From Hydractinia symbiolongicarpus (taxonomy: Eukaryota; Cnidaria; Hydrozoa; Anthoathecata; Hydractiniidae), in assembly GCF_029227915.1 (NCBI RefSeq), contig NC_079888.1:15111001-15175000 (forward strand): a stretch of 64,000 nt of DNA, written 5' to 3'. The notes under the pieces were generated by a model. The model searched no databases. It was given only the letters and a program-made list of their open reading frames with translations, and was not told the origin of the DNA. The position numbers and the translations under genes were made by a program. Numbering within the stretch: the stretch's first letter is position 1; every line of letters starts with the position of its first letter. Below are positions 1-12,094 of this stretch, one piece after another.

Positions 1-874
1 GAACTCTGCTAATTCAAACATATCGTTAATTCGAACAATTTTTTAGTCCCAAGGCTACATTATGCTTGTTAATTCGAACTTTTGTGTTTCGACAAATAAA
101 TGTTATGGAAAAATAAGAAAATGTTATCATTTTTTTCATTTTTATTGCATCAATGGTACAAAATTTCTTTTAATTTATTAATTAAATTGGCATTCCCAGT
201 AAAATGAAGTTTACAAGGAATTTTGGAGGCTTTGGCCATCACCAAGCAAACAGCGTTAAAAGATTTTTATAAAAAGTTGTAGTAAAGATGTAATAAAGTT
301 ATTAGCATAAAACCTTTAAAAGTTTATTAAAATTCTTGTTTTTTCTGAACTTCCGATAATTCGAAAAAATAATTTAGTCCCTTGCGTGTATTACATAATA
401 CATAATTTAGTCAGTAATATTTATTATTTCCACAATCACTAATGTGACAATTATTGTAAAGCGATTTAATAATCACACCACTGTCTTGCAATTAGCGGTC
501 CTCCGTATGGAAACAGCCTGCACAGTTAGCCAAAGGTAAGCATGCGCAATAAAAGCTAATAATGCCGCCCGAACTATTTTTATACTTTCAAACTTTATAA
601 TTATCAACTTCCGTTTAAGTGATTCTTGTATCTCGTGATTTCTACTTGTCTTAGACCTAAAATGTTTCGTGCATGGGTGTTGGCTTAATTAAGAGTGCTT
701 TATTCTTGCATGACGTTCTTGTCCGTCCAATGGATGACCGAGAAAATTAGAACAACTGGATGAAAAATATAATAAAATAAGATAAAGTAATATATTTTTA
801 ACTGAAAAAATAAAGAGAGATATATTGCTCATGAAATGTATGAGTTATGATAACATTTGGAAATCGCGTTGCAG
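1..874. other. Non-coding, repeat-like upstream region
   Basis: No convincing exon is visible. The first ~390 bases contain several TAATTCGAA-type words, twice followed by TTTAGTCCC (around 30-50 and 355-385). This suggests a diverged pogo/Tigger-like MITE. A small open stretch from ATG at 508 ends in a good donor (AAAG|GTAAGC near 535), but its phase does not match the first supported exon at 875, so I do not join them. The N-terminal part of the downstream gene may lie left of the window. Confidence 0.4.
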
Positions 875-2010
875 GACCTGGACTTGGTGTAAGTGTCAAC
901 GTCGTTCGCTCTATGAAAATCCCACACATCAAATATCCGAAGAAACAAAAAGAGATCACACGTTTACCGAAACCTGATTATCTGAGGATTCGATGGAAAC
1001 CGTTTGGTTCGGGTAATTATTTCTTATTTTTGTTATTAATGTTATTATTTGAAAACTTCATTTTTTTAAAGATGACGTTAAGTACGGCGTTTAGATTTCA
1101 CACTCTTTCTTTCTGTAAAATTTGAGTATCACCAGTCCCTGAATTCACAAGTATTCAGATATACGCTCAAGAGAATCGTGTATAAGACATATGCGACAAT
1201 AGCGTGATTCCTGAATACCGATGGCCATCTATCTTGTTGTTTTTAGTATGATAAAATTACGCGTTTAGCTAGATAGAATTTGCATCTACATAGGCTATTA
1301 TTTGCTCTTATACAGATTGTCATGAGCTTCTTCGTGGTCTTATTTATGCTTGCAGATTTTTTTGTCAATTATTTTATCCAATCATACGCTCTGTAATCAA
1401 GTTTACGTTTTTAGGCAAACCAATGAAAAGCAAGAAATTCGAATCTGAAGGATTTATAAATTCTTCAATCAGCAAGAAGTTGAGTTTGTTCAGGCCCGAT
1501 AAAATTAAATACTTTTCTCAAAGCGATGGGAGTGAAGAGAAAAAGAAGAAGAAGAAGAAAAAGAAAAAACACAGTGAAGAGCAAAGCTCTGGTACTCATC
1601 ACGAAGTTATGACAAATGAGAAAACAAAAATGAACTTAAGTCAGCGAGATAAACACGTAAGTCCTAACAAGAAATCAAAAGAGGGTCGAAAAGTGCCGAA
1701 TATGATTTCCAACAAGAATGAGAAACTCGATAAGTCGCCACACAAAAAGAAAAAGAAAAAATCAAGAAAACACAGTGATTCGGATTTAAATAGCGAGGAT
1801 GAGAATAGATTATTTGGTGTCTCTGGTAACACGAAAAAACAGCAAGAATCAAGAGAAGAACAATCCAATAATGGCAGCCTAAGTTCTGACAGGAAAAAGA
1901 GGAAAAGAAAACATTCTATGGAGACAAACAATTTTGACGATGTCTTAAAAAATGAGGAACACCTTCAAGGTGAAAATGTACAAAAGAAAAAGAAGAAGAA
2001 AAAGAAATAA
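875..2010 (+). CDS. Lysine-rich nuclear protein, RNA polymerase I A34/POLR1G-like (partial, 3' exons)
   Basis: Two exons join in frame: 875-1012 (acceptor TTGCAG, donor GG|GTAATT, phase 1) and 1415-2010 (acceptor TTTTTAG, stop TAA). The joined product carries VRSMKIPHIKYPKKQKEI, then PDYLRIRWKPFGSGKP, then about 190 residues dominated by Lys/Glu/Ser with several poly-Lys blocks (KKKKKKKKKK near 1540-1570, another at the very C-terminus). A short conserved region ending in an 'R-W/Y-K-P-F-G' motif followed by a long KKKRKK tail is the layout of the Pol I subunit A34.5/POLR1G (PAF49, CD3EAP), which stabilises the Pol I A49/A34 heterodimer in the nucleolus. The ~90-residue N-terminal part of that family is not seen, so the gene is partial in this window. 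Any basic nucleolar protein with such a tail would be the alternative. The exon structure is firm and the family call tentative. Confidence 0.55.
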
Positions 2011-2930
2011 ATCGTTCACTTTTATCGTTTTATTCTCTTGTATGTTATGTACAAAACCTGCCGACCAAGATTATGTAGAAAATAAGTTCCCTATCCTCCA
2101 AGTTTTGGGTTTTGTCTTTGAAATTAGGATATGGACTAAAATACGGATTTAAAAACGCATCGCGAGTTATTTCTTACTTTATCATTGTATAGAATGTTTT
2201 TTCTAATCACATTTCATCGGTGTGACATGATGCAATCCTTTCAAGAAAAAAACACACCTGGAGTCTCAGATCACTTTTCCTTTTCATTCTGCCTTTCGAA
2301 AAATTAATACCTTATCTGTAAAAAAAGTCGGCACAAATTTTAGTCACTTTGACATTGTTTAAATGCAATGCAATAACTTGTCTTTTTCACAGAAGCCAAG
2401 CTTTAATATACATTAAAAGAGGTTATCGAGTTTGCGAATAACAAACTATGTACTACACGGCCAAAATTTAACCCAAACTCATCCGCAGGGTATTGTGGCC
2501 TCTGAGCTGTTATTACGGAGTAAATCAACAAGGCAAAATGCCCTGGAAACGATGTTGAATTTGACCATTAGAAATAGGTAGGAAAAAAATGACTCAATTT
2601 CTCCGACAACATATAATAACATATTACATCAATGGAGGTGTTACAACAGTAGCCGGACCTTCCGACACATGCCTAGTTGGATTGGCGTACCTTTACTTTC
2701 TCACCAAAACATTACTTAACTAGGAAACACACCACGAGACCTCATGAATTAAAATTGCGGTTGAAGTAGCACGACTAACATTCTTATATTTAGAGAGATA
2801 TAATTTTTAAGCTTTGCTTCGCTAAACAAACACACGCGCACAAGGGACCTTTGGAATTAGAAGTTAAAGATGCACAACTAAGGGAGACCAAATTACATAT
2901 TAATTGCCGAAAACAACCACAAAAATAGTT
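2011..2930. other. Intergenic, nothing supported
   Basis: Between the end of the lysine-rich gene on + and the 3' end of the Ly6 gene on -, I see no open exon, RNA gene or clear repeat. The two genes converge here, so the region must hold both 3' UTRs. Confidence 0.5.
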
Positions 2931-4247
2931 TCAAGATTTTAAAAACAAAATAGTTAAACATATCCACAAACAAAGAAGATCAACATTTGCAACACTGCTG
3001 CTTCTCGGTGCAAATACGACTTTCATTCGATTACACAAATTTGTTCGACAGCATTCCACCTGAACAAAAAAGATAGGGATATTTTATTTCATGAAACAAA
3101 AACCGCGAAATCATTTTAAACATTGAAATCTGTTTATAGTTTTTTCTAATATTACAACATAACCATCTTAATTGAGTCTGGAATATTGCTTTTCCTTCAA
3201 ATATACGTATTGTACCTGAGATGGATTTTAGCCAATTTAGCTTTCTACAATGAATTTATTTATTTTTGCGCTTTTTTTTAAATGCCACTTAGTTTATATA
3301 TCTTGAAGCAATGATGTTTGATATTCTATCAATACAATGTTGCGTTCTAAGAAAAACAACGACAATTGTTGTCAGCCTCTTGAACGCTTTATTTTCAATA
3401 TTTTTTTATATGCTGATAACCTTTTTAGTGCAAGCAAGATGAGAGCTAGCTCGAGCGAACTGAACAATCAGAAAGATTGAATTGTCCATTAAACTTAAGA
3501 AAAAAATCTTTCATGTATCTCACATACCTTGCACTCTTTGTATCTCAGTAATCTCCTTGACTTGCAGTATGCGTTACAGTGTTCTCCATAAGAACGTGCG
3601 CATAGTTTACGGTAGTGTGACTTCGTTACTACAGTTGTTGGTGAATCCTTTTTAGTATACGTGTATGACAAAGTGAGGCAAGAATTCTCTCCACTTTCCC
3701 TGGAGCAATATTGTATACGTTGGTATTTTTCACATTCTGTTTTGTCTTTACCTCTGCAGTTGAAACATCGAAGCAGCAATACTAAATAGAGAATCATACT
3801 TTAGGATACCAGGGTGTTATCAATGTATTCGTTGCATCATTTACTGCTTTTTTTTCTAGTCTGCCCAAATCCCCTCTTTTTGCGCATGTTTTTTGTTCGT
3901 GTCAGTCCATTTTTACAAACAGTCAAAGAGAACACATGTAAAAAGTTGCTTATACAATGTATATTTAAAAACCAGAAGTTCTGCACATTTATTGTTTTAT
4001 TTTGGCAGTAAACAGAATAATATTTAATAAAAAGAATATAACTGCTTTGGATGAGTTAACCAAAGCCATTATCCATTTACGTACAGGCTCTAGACTACTG
4101 CATCGAATTATTAAGAAACGGAACTGTTAAAGTACGTTCTAAAAATCACAATAAAGACGAAATAAAGCATTCGTAAATGTTAATATTCTAATCACCTTTT
4201 CTCGCACATAACATGATTACAAATAAGTGGAGAGCTAGTTGTTTCAT
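2931..4247 (-). CDS. Ly6/uPAR-domain GPI-anchored-type protein 1
   Basis: Three exons on the minus strand join without a frame break: exon 1 4247-4196 (ATG, signal peptide, donor AAAAG|GTGATT, phase 1), exon 2 3781-3528 (acceptor ATTTAG, donor TGCAAG|GTATGT, phase 0), exon 3 3059-2931 (acceptor TTGTTCAG, stop TGA). The product is 144 aa: a hydrophobic signal peptide (about residues 1-17), a single three-finger LU domain starting LRCFNC and ending ECCRTNLCN, then a short linker and a hydrophobic C-terminus (LLCLWICLTILFL) typical of a GPI-attachment signal. There are 12 cysteines in the mature part, more than the usual 8-10. The ATG at 3797 in front of exon 2 is intronic: the TATTTAG acceptor lies between it and the cysteine core. 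Ly6 proteins act at the cell surface as receptors or modulators, but the ligand cannot be read from sequence. Its paralogue at 10076-12077 has the same exon phases and length. Confidence 0.85.
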
Positions 4248-4772
4248 CTTGTACATTTTAGAATGAACACGTCGCTAACAGCGCACAAAAACACATGATT
4301 TATTTTCAGAAAAATAAAATACAAAAAGCTGTAAAACAGAACTTGCTCCAAGTCGTTGTCCTTCGTACAAGACTTAAACATTTCTCACTTGATTCAATGT
4401 AGTTTACAAAGCGTTCTGTCTCGTAACTTCATTATGTACCATCTATGCGCGTCCTGCTGCGACATAAGCACAGCTACGACATTTGAAACAAGCAAATCTG
4501 CAAATATCACCATATTTACGGATGTTAACTTAAGGCAAGGCATGTTGACAAATGAAGTCAACAAGTTCTTTGATTGACTCAGTACAGTGCGTTTTCTTTT
4601 TACGTTAAGGTTTTGTCTTTCAATATTTTGTTGTGAAGAGCATTTTAATAATTCATTAAGGAGGTTTTAATGTTTTATAATCAAATGTAATTGAGAACTA
4701 TAAATGTACTAAAACTTAACCACAGATGTCATTTGAAGACGAGAGGAATGCAGATTTACCATTTCAAATACA
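4248..4772. other. Upstream region of Ly6 gene 1
   Basis: This should hold the promoter/5' UTR of the minus-strand Ly6 gene and ends at the left terminus of a hAT-like element. A 73-codon open frame on + (4356-4577) has no ATG at its start and no recognisable motif, and I do not call it a gene. Confidence 0.4.
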
Positions 4773-7064
4773 CAGGCGCGGATCCAGAGTTTGTCAGATA
4801 AGTCGCGTGACTAAGTGTAAATTTGACGAAAAATGTTAGCCAAGCGAATAATGTCGACAATCCAGGTGTTGCAGACGGAGCGCGTTAAAAAATCACATTG
4901 TAATTTATTTACGGCGAAAAGCCATTGTTCACAGCCCTCTCCATTTCACCTATGGCGATGTTGACGTCAAAGTTGTGACGTCGCTACCATATAGACAGAG
5001 AGGGTTGCAAATTATAGCTTACAGATTTTGACTGATTCATTTTGACTAAGTCACTCAGTTAGTCAAAAATCAAATAGCTATGGCCCGCAACCCTCCCCAT
5101 CTCACCTAAGGGGCATGTGACGTCAAAATCGTGACGTAATTTTCACACTCTATGCGTAGTCCAACAATATGTGGCCGGGAGCCGGCGTAGGAAATTTAGG
5201 TTCCGTACTGCGTGGTTACTTATAACCTGTTAGGCTATAGTTTTAACTCCCATCCGTCAGGATTAGTCAAAGACTCTCGCCTTTTGGCTTGGATTCTTAC
5301 CGTACTATCATAGCTACTGCGGACATGTTGGCGCGGGTGCTTACTGATTTAAAGTGTGATAATGTTGAATCTGTTCGTAAAATCCAAAAAGGACTTTTAG
5401 AAAGTGTTTATTCTCGGACATTTTTGTTGTCTGGGGATATTTATCCCTTGGTTGGTAAAAGTCTTCATCGGAATTCAGGTATATATAGCTAGCTACATTC
5501 CATCTGAGGCGAGGTGTGAAGATAAAGGAATTATTACTTAAGGTGAGAAGTATGTTTTTTACTCTCCAACACACCTTGCATGTATTTAAGGGTTTTCAGT
5601 ATATTCGCTACGAAAAGGTAGTTGTGGGAGAGCTTTTTACAACAGACTATCCAGAACAAATACAAAAAGATTTAGCTAATTAGCTATAGCTAGCCAGCTG
5701 GCTAATTGTTTTTGTAATATGAGCTTTGAACAGAATTTTCAGCATTGTGGAGGAGTTCTTTCTCAATTAATATTTGTGTTGGTATTAGAAGCAAGAACTT
5801 GACATCTGGATAAGTAAGGTTGGTGAAGAAAATAAACAACTCTTCGAATGGCTATTAGGAAACAAAGTTTGTTGAGTGAAAGGTCATGGTAAAATGTATT
5901 ATCAGCTCAGCATGGTTGGTATTGGTAGGTGATAATTCTCTTGTTGATATTTTGAGAACCTTGACACCCATAGAACTTTTCTTGCATCCTTTTTTTTATT
6001 CCAAGCATCCTTGTTTTCAATTGCTTTTAAAAACCAAAAGGCAAATATTTTTATATCTGAAAAAAGTTTATTCAGATTTTCCCTTTCCCATATTGTTTGT
6101 GATATGACTCTTTCTCCTGAGGAGGCAATAAAGCCGAAGCAATCAACATCTGTACCCCCAGACGTGGTCTCCTTTTCTATCAATACTTGCCTTGTCAACA
6201 GTAATAAAGAGAAAAATTAATACGTTTTACCCACAGTTCGGCTTTTTCCGGTTTTGAACTCTCTTTACACAGTGTATATTGCCATGCCCATCTATTTTAC
6301 CTGATTGAGATCATTTAAAGTTTTTATTTTGTTATGAAGGTATTGGTGTAGACTTCAAGCCTTGTTCCAGGTTGCAACCTTCTTAAGCGAAAGTCGCATT
6401 TTCCTATTTCAGCATGCAAAAAAGCAGAAAATTGCCCTTCGTAATTCTTCTTAAAGTTCAAACGAAACTAGAGTTTAGCCCTACGAGTAAACAAATATAT
6501 CTGAACAAATACATGGGTTAAGGTGTGTATGTGTCATATTACGTGTATGTACATTTCATCTTCATTATCCTGATCTTTCCATATTCTTATTGTTTTTGTT
6601 ATGATTGTGTTTCATTTTGCTGTCCATGACTGGTGTGATCACCTAGTCATGCTGATGAAGCCTGATATTGGCAGAAACAGCAAGAGTTTATAAATATTGA
6701 AATATATTCACAATTGTCTCACTTTATTGTAGTTAATCCCTGTTAATTTTAGTGCCTTTATCTATCTTAAATAAGACGTGTAGGACGGAGAGTTGATTGT
6801 TATAAAAAATGTTCTTGGAGATTTTCTTATAGCTTTCCGTTTCTTTTCGTCAATTTTATTAATAACTAGATAAATCGGTAGACAATTTTCGGCGATTTTT
6901 GTACCCGCAAAGCTTAAATTAGTGAAAGATTCTGACCCCACCTGGGAGGGGGGGCTTACAGCGCCCCCAGGACCCCCAGCTGCTAAATTCAAGACTTTGT
7001 CCAAATATTGCTGCGCAGCAGCAATATTTTGACTAAGTCTAAAAAAAGGCTGGATCCGCCCCTG
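4773..7064. mobile_element. hAT-like non-autonomous DNA transposon
   Basis: The left end reads CAGGCGCGGATCCAG (4773) and the right end is its inverse, CTGGATCCGCCCCTG (ending 7064). Only two of the 15 terminal bases differ. CAGGGGCGGATCC-type termini are common in hAT-superfamily MITEs. Immediately outside, ATACA occurs on both sides (4768-4772 and 7065-7069), a plausible 5-bp target duplication. A shorter GC-rich part near the right end includes an internal palindrome around ATTGCTGCGCAGCAGCAAT (7007-7030). No transposase is visible. The interior holds a directly repeated stretch with GACGTCA words (4960-5140) and two possible exon-like frames (5289-5480 and 6011-6220). Confidence 0.5.
5289..5480 (+). 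other. Possible orphan exon inside the hAT-like element
   Basis: The frame is open from about 5274 and has an in-frame ATG at 5322. It encodes a helical-looking stretch with ADMLARVLTDLKCDNVESVR and LLSGDIYPLVGKSLHRNS, and closes with a plausible donor (AATTCAG|GTATAT at 5478-5479). Composition is more protein-like than the neighbouring random frames. I recognise no family. It could be a fragment of the element's own gene, a host exon captured by it, or chance. Confidence 0.28.
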
Positions 7065-8668
7065 ATACAGCTTTGATAATCGTATCAAAGAGTTTCAATA
7101 TCGTTATACTTTTCGTAGGCTAAAATCGTTTCAAAGGAAAAAGGAAAAATAAACATTTAATTCGTTTCGTGATCGTTACGAAACGATGTAAAAAAAAATA
7201 TGACAAAATGTCCATTCGATGAAAATCGTTTCAATTTGTATCAAAAATGAAAGGATCTTTGCTTCGACCAAAATTTCTGCTAATAAACTTACAAACCTAT
7301 TTTGAAAGATCCATTAATAGACCAAGCAAATGGGTAGTGCTGTAATTCAAAAAATTTTTTGTGCAAATAATCTATAGGCATGTTTTACCAGACAAGTTTT
7401 CCAACCCGTCATAACCTTCTGCACAAACAAGAGGTCTGATTATCACTAGCTAAACGCTTAAAAGGTGATTTCCACTTAGCGAAATCAGTCCCGTACGTGT
7501 ATGTGCCAATCACGCACATTTAGACGTACACGTAATACTTTTGGGCAGAATTTCAACATGAGATTTGCGCACTAGTTGTGCACAGAAGAAACATAAGTCG
7601 ATGTAATAACTTAGGCATATTCGTGTGTCACAAAGGTTTCAGTTAGAAAGAAGCCACATGGAAGCACATTGCCAATGCCAAAACCTGCATTTTAATCTCA
7701 CCGTAAAAATATATCCGAAAGTTTCTAACGCTGCGAGCAAAAGTCAAAGTGTACAGAGTGAACGAAAAGTGAGCAGAGGTAAAAGAGGTATGACTAATTT
7801 GCGCGTAGGTGCGCCATAAAAATCGTCAGCGCCGGAAATTTAATACACACTAGAAAAGTTTTGCGTAAATTGATACGCGTAAAAATGTACGCGTAAACTT
7901 TTTTTAAGAAAGAAAAGTGAAAACTAATACGAAATTTTGGTTCTTTTTTTGTGTAGTATATAGTCGACTCCAAGTTAAAAATTAAAAAAACTTAAAATAC
8001 AAAAACACGAAATACAAACCGGCAACATAAATTAACATAATTAGTATAATTTATACTAAATATTAAACTAAAGCAACGTAGTTATATTTTAACACCCCAA
8101 TTTATTTTTTCCTTGTTACTTATGGGGTAAATTTAAACTTGTCCAAAATTAGAAAGCTTATCGGACAAAACTTTGTCGGACAAAATTTTTCTTATTTCCT
8201 ATTAAAACTGAAGTTTTAATAGGAATCAGCTAATATGCAGGTGAAAACAAATACCACAAACATTGTATATCCTTAGCAAACCTATATTCTTTAAATAAAT
8301 ATAACATCAAAGGTAATTTACAAGTGAAATTTTGTAAAATATATAAGATCAGTTTTCTTTTCTACGCTACAGTTTCTTAATTTTCTGATGGTTCGATTGA
8401 TGAATACGATACGATACCAGCTTTTTTTTCCATTTTAAAAACTTCTATTAACGAGTGTAACCTATATGAGTTTTCGAAATATATATGTAAATTTTTAAAA
8501 TCTAACAAATTTCGTCAGTTTTGTCCGATAAGGTATGCGCGAAATACGTTTTAAGTGCTGCTTCACCGCGAAAATAAGTTAAGAAGAAGTTATTATAGGA
8601 TTTAACATTGGAAAAAAAAGGGAAATTAATTTTGGCGGGTTTCGCGAATTTGTCAATTTTGTGAAAAT
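7065..8668. other. Intergenic, nothing supported
   Basis: AT-rich DNA without a supported exon. The 64-codon frame at 7625-7819 has no recognisable motif or splice context. Two 20-40 bp AT-rich inverted stretches occur near 8160-8230 (TTTGTCGGACAAAA, and TTAAAACTGAAGTTTTAATAG) and look like simple hairpins. Confidence 0.4.
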
Positions 8669-8980
8669 TACAGTTGACTCTCTCGATTTCGCACGGGAAA
8701 AAATTTGTTCGAATTATAGATAGATTCGAGTTATAAATCTCTGTAATTCGAACTTTCAGCTTCAGAAAGTGAAAATTCAAATTACAGAGAGAAATCACGT
8801 TATTTCACAATCATAAAAGCATAATTCAAGTTTCATTCGATTTTTGTTTTAGTTTACATTGGAGAGACGATCTCTTTCGACAATACGAGTTGCATTACCA
8901 AGTGTTTTTCTCAGGTCGACAAATTGAATTCGTCAAAGCCCTGTTTACACTCTAATAAAAAGACTGAAAACTGCTCGAAT
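8669..8980. mobile_element. pogo/Tigger-like DNA transposon fragment
   Basis: Starts TA|CAGTTGACTCTCTCGAT (8669), which resembles the CAGTTGAC termini and TA target of the pogo/Tigger group. It is followed by repeated TTCGAATTATAG / TAATTCGAAC words (8700-8760, 8970-8990). Similar TAATTCGAA words occur at 1-105 and 345-385. No transposase reading frame is visible, and the right boundary is uncertain. Confidence 0.35.
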
Positions 8981-9857
8981 TATAGAAAGTTATAGAAATA
9001 TAGGAAAAAATATAGGAAAACCGTTTTTCACGAATTTCATGAGATTTTATGAATTTTGTGAGAATTAGTTCTACCAAAAGTTGTTGGGATAATCGTTTAT
9101 GCGGAATTCGCGAAAATTAATTCCTACAAATTTGTATATTTTTTCCTTTTTAAAAGACGATTGACACTATTTTTTGTCTTTTCACTCACCTTGAACTATA
9201 CATAATGTATTACATATTATTTTATGTCTCCTGCACAAAGAGAGTGAATAACGAATAGAATTAGACATACCGTAAGTCACAAAATGCTTTCAAATTTCTT
9301 TTTCGCGAAATTCGTAAAAATTATGACAATCCAGCACTTCTATAAGAAATTAAGTACACCATTTAAAACCTTAACTTATCAGTACTAATTTTTGTCAAGT
9401 AGGATGCTGTTAGAGTTTTTCCATGCAAACAAATTCCCCGCACTGGTGTTTAAACGTTATTATAGCAGCGGGTAGGCTGCATATGTGCCACATTTTCACC
9501 AGTTAACATCGTTTAAGGATTCATTGGGAGCATTATATTAGCATCCGGCGTCATAAAATGATCCATTTTAGGACCTGAAAAAGACCTGAAAATATGTAAA
9601 AGTCTGCTGTGAATATTCTCAATTAAATCTTGATATGTTTAAAGCACGGGGTTTCTTGTGAAAACCAACTCTGTTTTAATATATCTAGTCCAAGTGTGGT
9701 TTATCTATAGTTTATCTATAGTTCGTCTAATTATAAAATAATTTCACACAGAAAACTCAATCATGAATTATTGAAATTGCTTTCAAAACAAACTATTGAT
9801 TGTGAGATCCAAGTTGAAAAAGTACAGAACTTTCTTTAAGCTTTTTTCTTGACTCAC

Positions 9858-9980
9858 TTTGTCTCGTTTAATGACTTGCTTCAAGTGGTTTCCCTTATCG
9901 CTGTCAATATCAACTGCTTTACCGACTGTGTAAGAAAGCGATCTGTGATAGTCAACTTTGGGTATGAGATCGCCATACAC
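9858..9980 (-). CDS. Orphan exon candidate, 41 codons
   Basis: On the minus strand a 123-base exon (phase 0 at both ends) is bounded by a good acceptor (GAACAAGCAG) and a strong donor (AAA|GTGAGTC). It encodes GDLIPKVDYHRSLSYTVG followed by KAVDIDSDKGNHLKQVIK. The sequence has a balanced protein-like composition, unlike other short frames nearby. I recognise no family. No partner exon is obvious, and its upstream side runs into the plus-strand Ly6 gene. It may be part of an antisense gene with distant exons, or a decayed exon. Confidence 0.35.
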
Positions 9981-10075
9981 CTGCTTGTTCTACTAAAATG
10001 CTGAAACTTCATAAAAGCTCTACCCATGACAGCGAGAGAAAGTACTGAAAGGTTAAAAATAAAAAGATTTGAATT

Positions 10076-12077
10076 ATGACTTGGCTATGCTTTGTGTTGT
10101 GTTTTGCGGCTTTGTTGATGCAAGGTATTGCCTTAAAATTTATTTATGAAGATTGTAATATTGTCACACTTATTTGGTACGAGCAGCTTTTCTCTGTTTT
10201 TGCTGAAAAATTTGTCAGTTTGGAAAAAGCGTACAGAAAATGTAGCTTCTTTATTTGATCTAAAGCATGGACACTGAATCTGGACTTTAAAAGTTATAAG
10301 TGGATACATCTCATCTTTTTTCTCGTTTTTACAGTATGACAAGATGTAAAATTTAGGAGAGGAAGTGGCAAAATCAATGCACAGTTAAACCTGAAAATTC
10401 AGCAAGACAAAATTTCTGTTAAAGGGGCTACAACACGAGCTGTTGATTTTTGACATAATTAACTTACACGAAAGTCGAGTTAATGGCGGAGGGAAAGTTT
10501 ATGAGCAATAAGGACAAAAACTTCAAATCAAATCATCTTGGATATTCGCACAAATATAACTTAAAACAACAGAAAAGTACCTTAAAAATATCTAATATTC
10601 ATAATTTATTCTTTATGTTTTGACCAAGCTAGCTATTTTTAAATTCTGCACAGAACCATATAAAATTATGGGATAAAGCCAATTGAGACAACAACAAAGA
10701 CTTTAAAATCTTTTTAGAGGTATTAATCACCTTCTTAAGGCTATTCTGACAACATTCTTGACAAATTTAGTCCCTTGTGTTGTCCTTGCTTCCGCATAAA
10801 AACTAACTTTCGATTTTGCTGTTATGTATTAAAGTTTAAAGACCATTTTGCTAAAAAAGAATATTGAAAGACAATGATCTATTTTTTTGGAAAATAGCGT
10901 TAAAAGAATAGCATTTCATAAAAAAGTAAATACTATATTTTTATAGCATTCCCATAAGCTTTTTCTTTTATTTTGCAGTAGATTTGTTTAAAAATCAGAT
11001 GTTGTGAATATGTATAAATTTTTTTGTTACATCTATGCCAGGATTAGCTTTGCGATGTTATGAATGTTTTTCAAGCAATATAAAAAGTTGCAACAGGACA
11101 AAAACAGTGGTTAAATGTTCTGAAAAACACAAAGACGATATGTGTATCACGATGTCTTACTTGCTCGTCGAAGACAAACATAATTCGGAACGAGTGTATC
11201 AAACAGGATGTGCACCATCTTATGAGAAATGTGATTTTCATTGCAAACTGATGTTGTTATCTGGAGAATCTCAATGTCAGGTAAGTAACATATCATAACA
11301 TTGTAAAAATTACGTTATCAAATAAAATCTTGAGCCTACAGCAGAATTTACAGGGAAAATAACATAAAGAACAGGAACGTAGGTAACGTGAAACAAATCA
11401 TCGACGTTAGGATTTACCTTCTGAGTTTTTTGCTACTTCATAGGTTTACTTTTTTCGCCGATTTAGTATTTGCTGTAAAAATGTGTTCAAATGTTGAAGG
11501 AGTTAGAATCTTATGCAGGTAAGTACGTGAAAATTAGGAATGACAAACTACGAAATATCTTTTATGTGTTTGGGATTCCATTACGTCCAGGCTCGAATGA
11601 TTCAAAATCCTTTAATTTTGACAATTTGTTCGAAGAAACAAACCTTAAACTACTTCTCATACCCGAAGTTGTTGTTATTATTTTCTACAATTGGTAAAAA
11701 GGCAACCCTGATAAAGACTAGATATTTTTTTGTGAGGCTTAAAATGATGACGAAATATACACACTTGATAAATGTTGGCCAGGTTATGTATGTAATATTA
11801 TATATGTAATACACATCTAGTGTGACATTTCTCACGAGGAAAAACTCACAAGCATTTGATAGATTGGGAACAGGAACAGAGCTGTTTATTATTTAGATAG
11901 TTCTTTTCATTTGTTTTTATGTCTTTTTAGTCATCCTGCTGTTCCAATGATTTGTGTAATCATCCCTCAAATGAAAAACTTGTTCCAGCTTCGTTGACCA
12001 GTGAGTGCACGAAGAACAGAACTCGATATGACATACTCATAGTACTGCTGCTTGTTGTCTACAAATATATTGTGTAA
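10076..12077 (+). CDS. Ly6/uPAR-domain GPI-anchored-type protein 2
   Basis: Three exons: 10076-10124 (ATG, signal peptide, donor CAAG|GTATTG, phase 1), 11042-11280 (acceptor TATGCCAG, donor TGTCAG|GTAAGT, phase 0), 11931-12077 (acceptor TCTTTTTAG, stop TAA). The 144-aa product has a signal peptide (MTWLCFVLCFAALLMQ), an LU domain beginning LALRCYECF and closing with SCCSNDLCN, and a hydrophobic tail (YDILIVLLLVVYKYIV) that can act as a GPI signal or membrane anchor. Twelve cysteines sit at positions equivalent to those in the minus-strand Ly6 gene, and both proteins are exactly 144 aa, so they are paralogues. The in-frame ATG at 11035 is inside intron 1. A cell-surface role is expected from the family; ligand unknown. 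Confidence 0.85.
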
Positions 12078-12094
12078 AGTTAAAAAATCCTTTA

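Noticed and set aside
1641-1931. Minus-strand frame opposite the lysine-rich exon
   Set aside because: It is the Phe/Leu-rich mirror of poly-Lys codons, with no independent support.
3495-3797. 100-codon minus-strand frame taken as a complete gene
   Set aside because: Its first five codons are intronic: a TATTTAG acceptor lies between the ATG and the cysteine core, and exons on both sides join in frame to give a full Ly6 protein.
5902-6198. 98-codon minus-strand frame inside the hAT-like element
   Set aside because: Overlaps another frame on +, no recognised motif, and neither has decisive splice sites.
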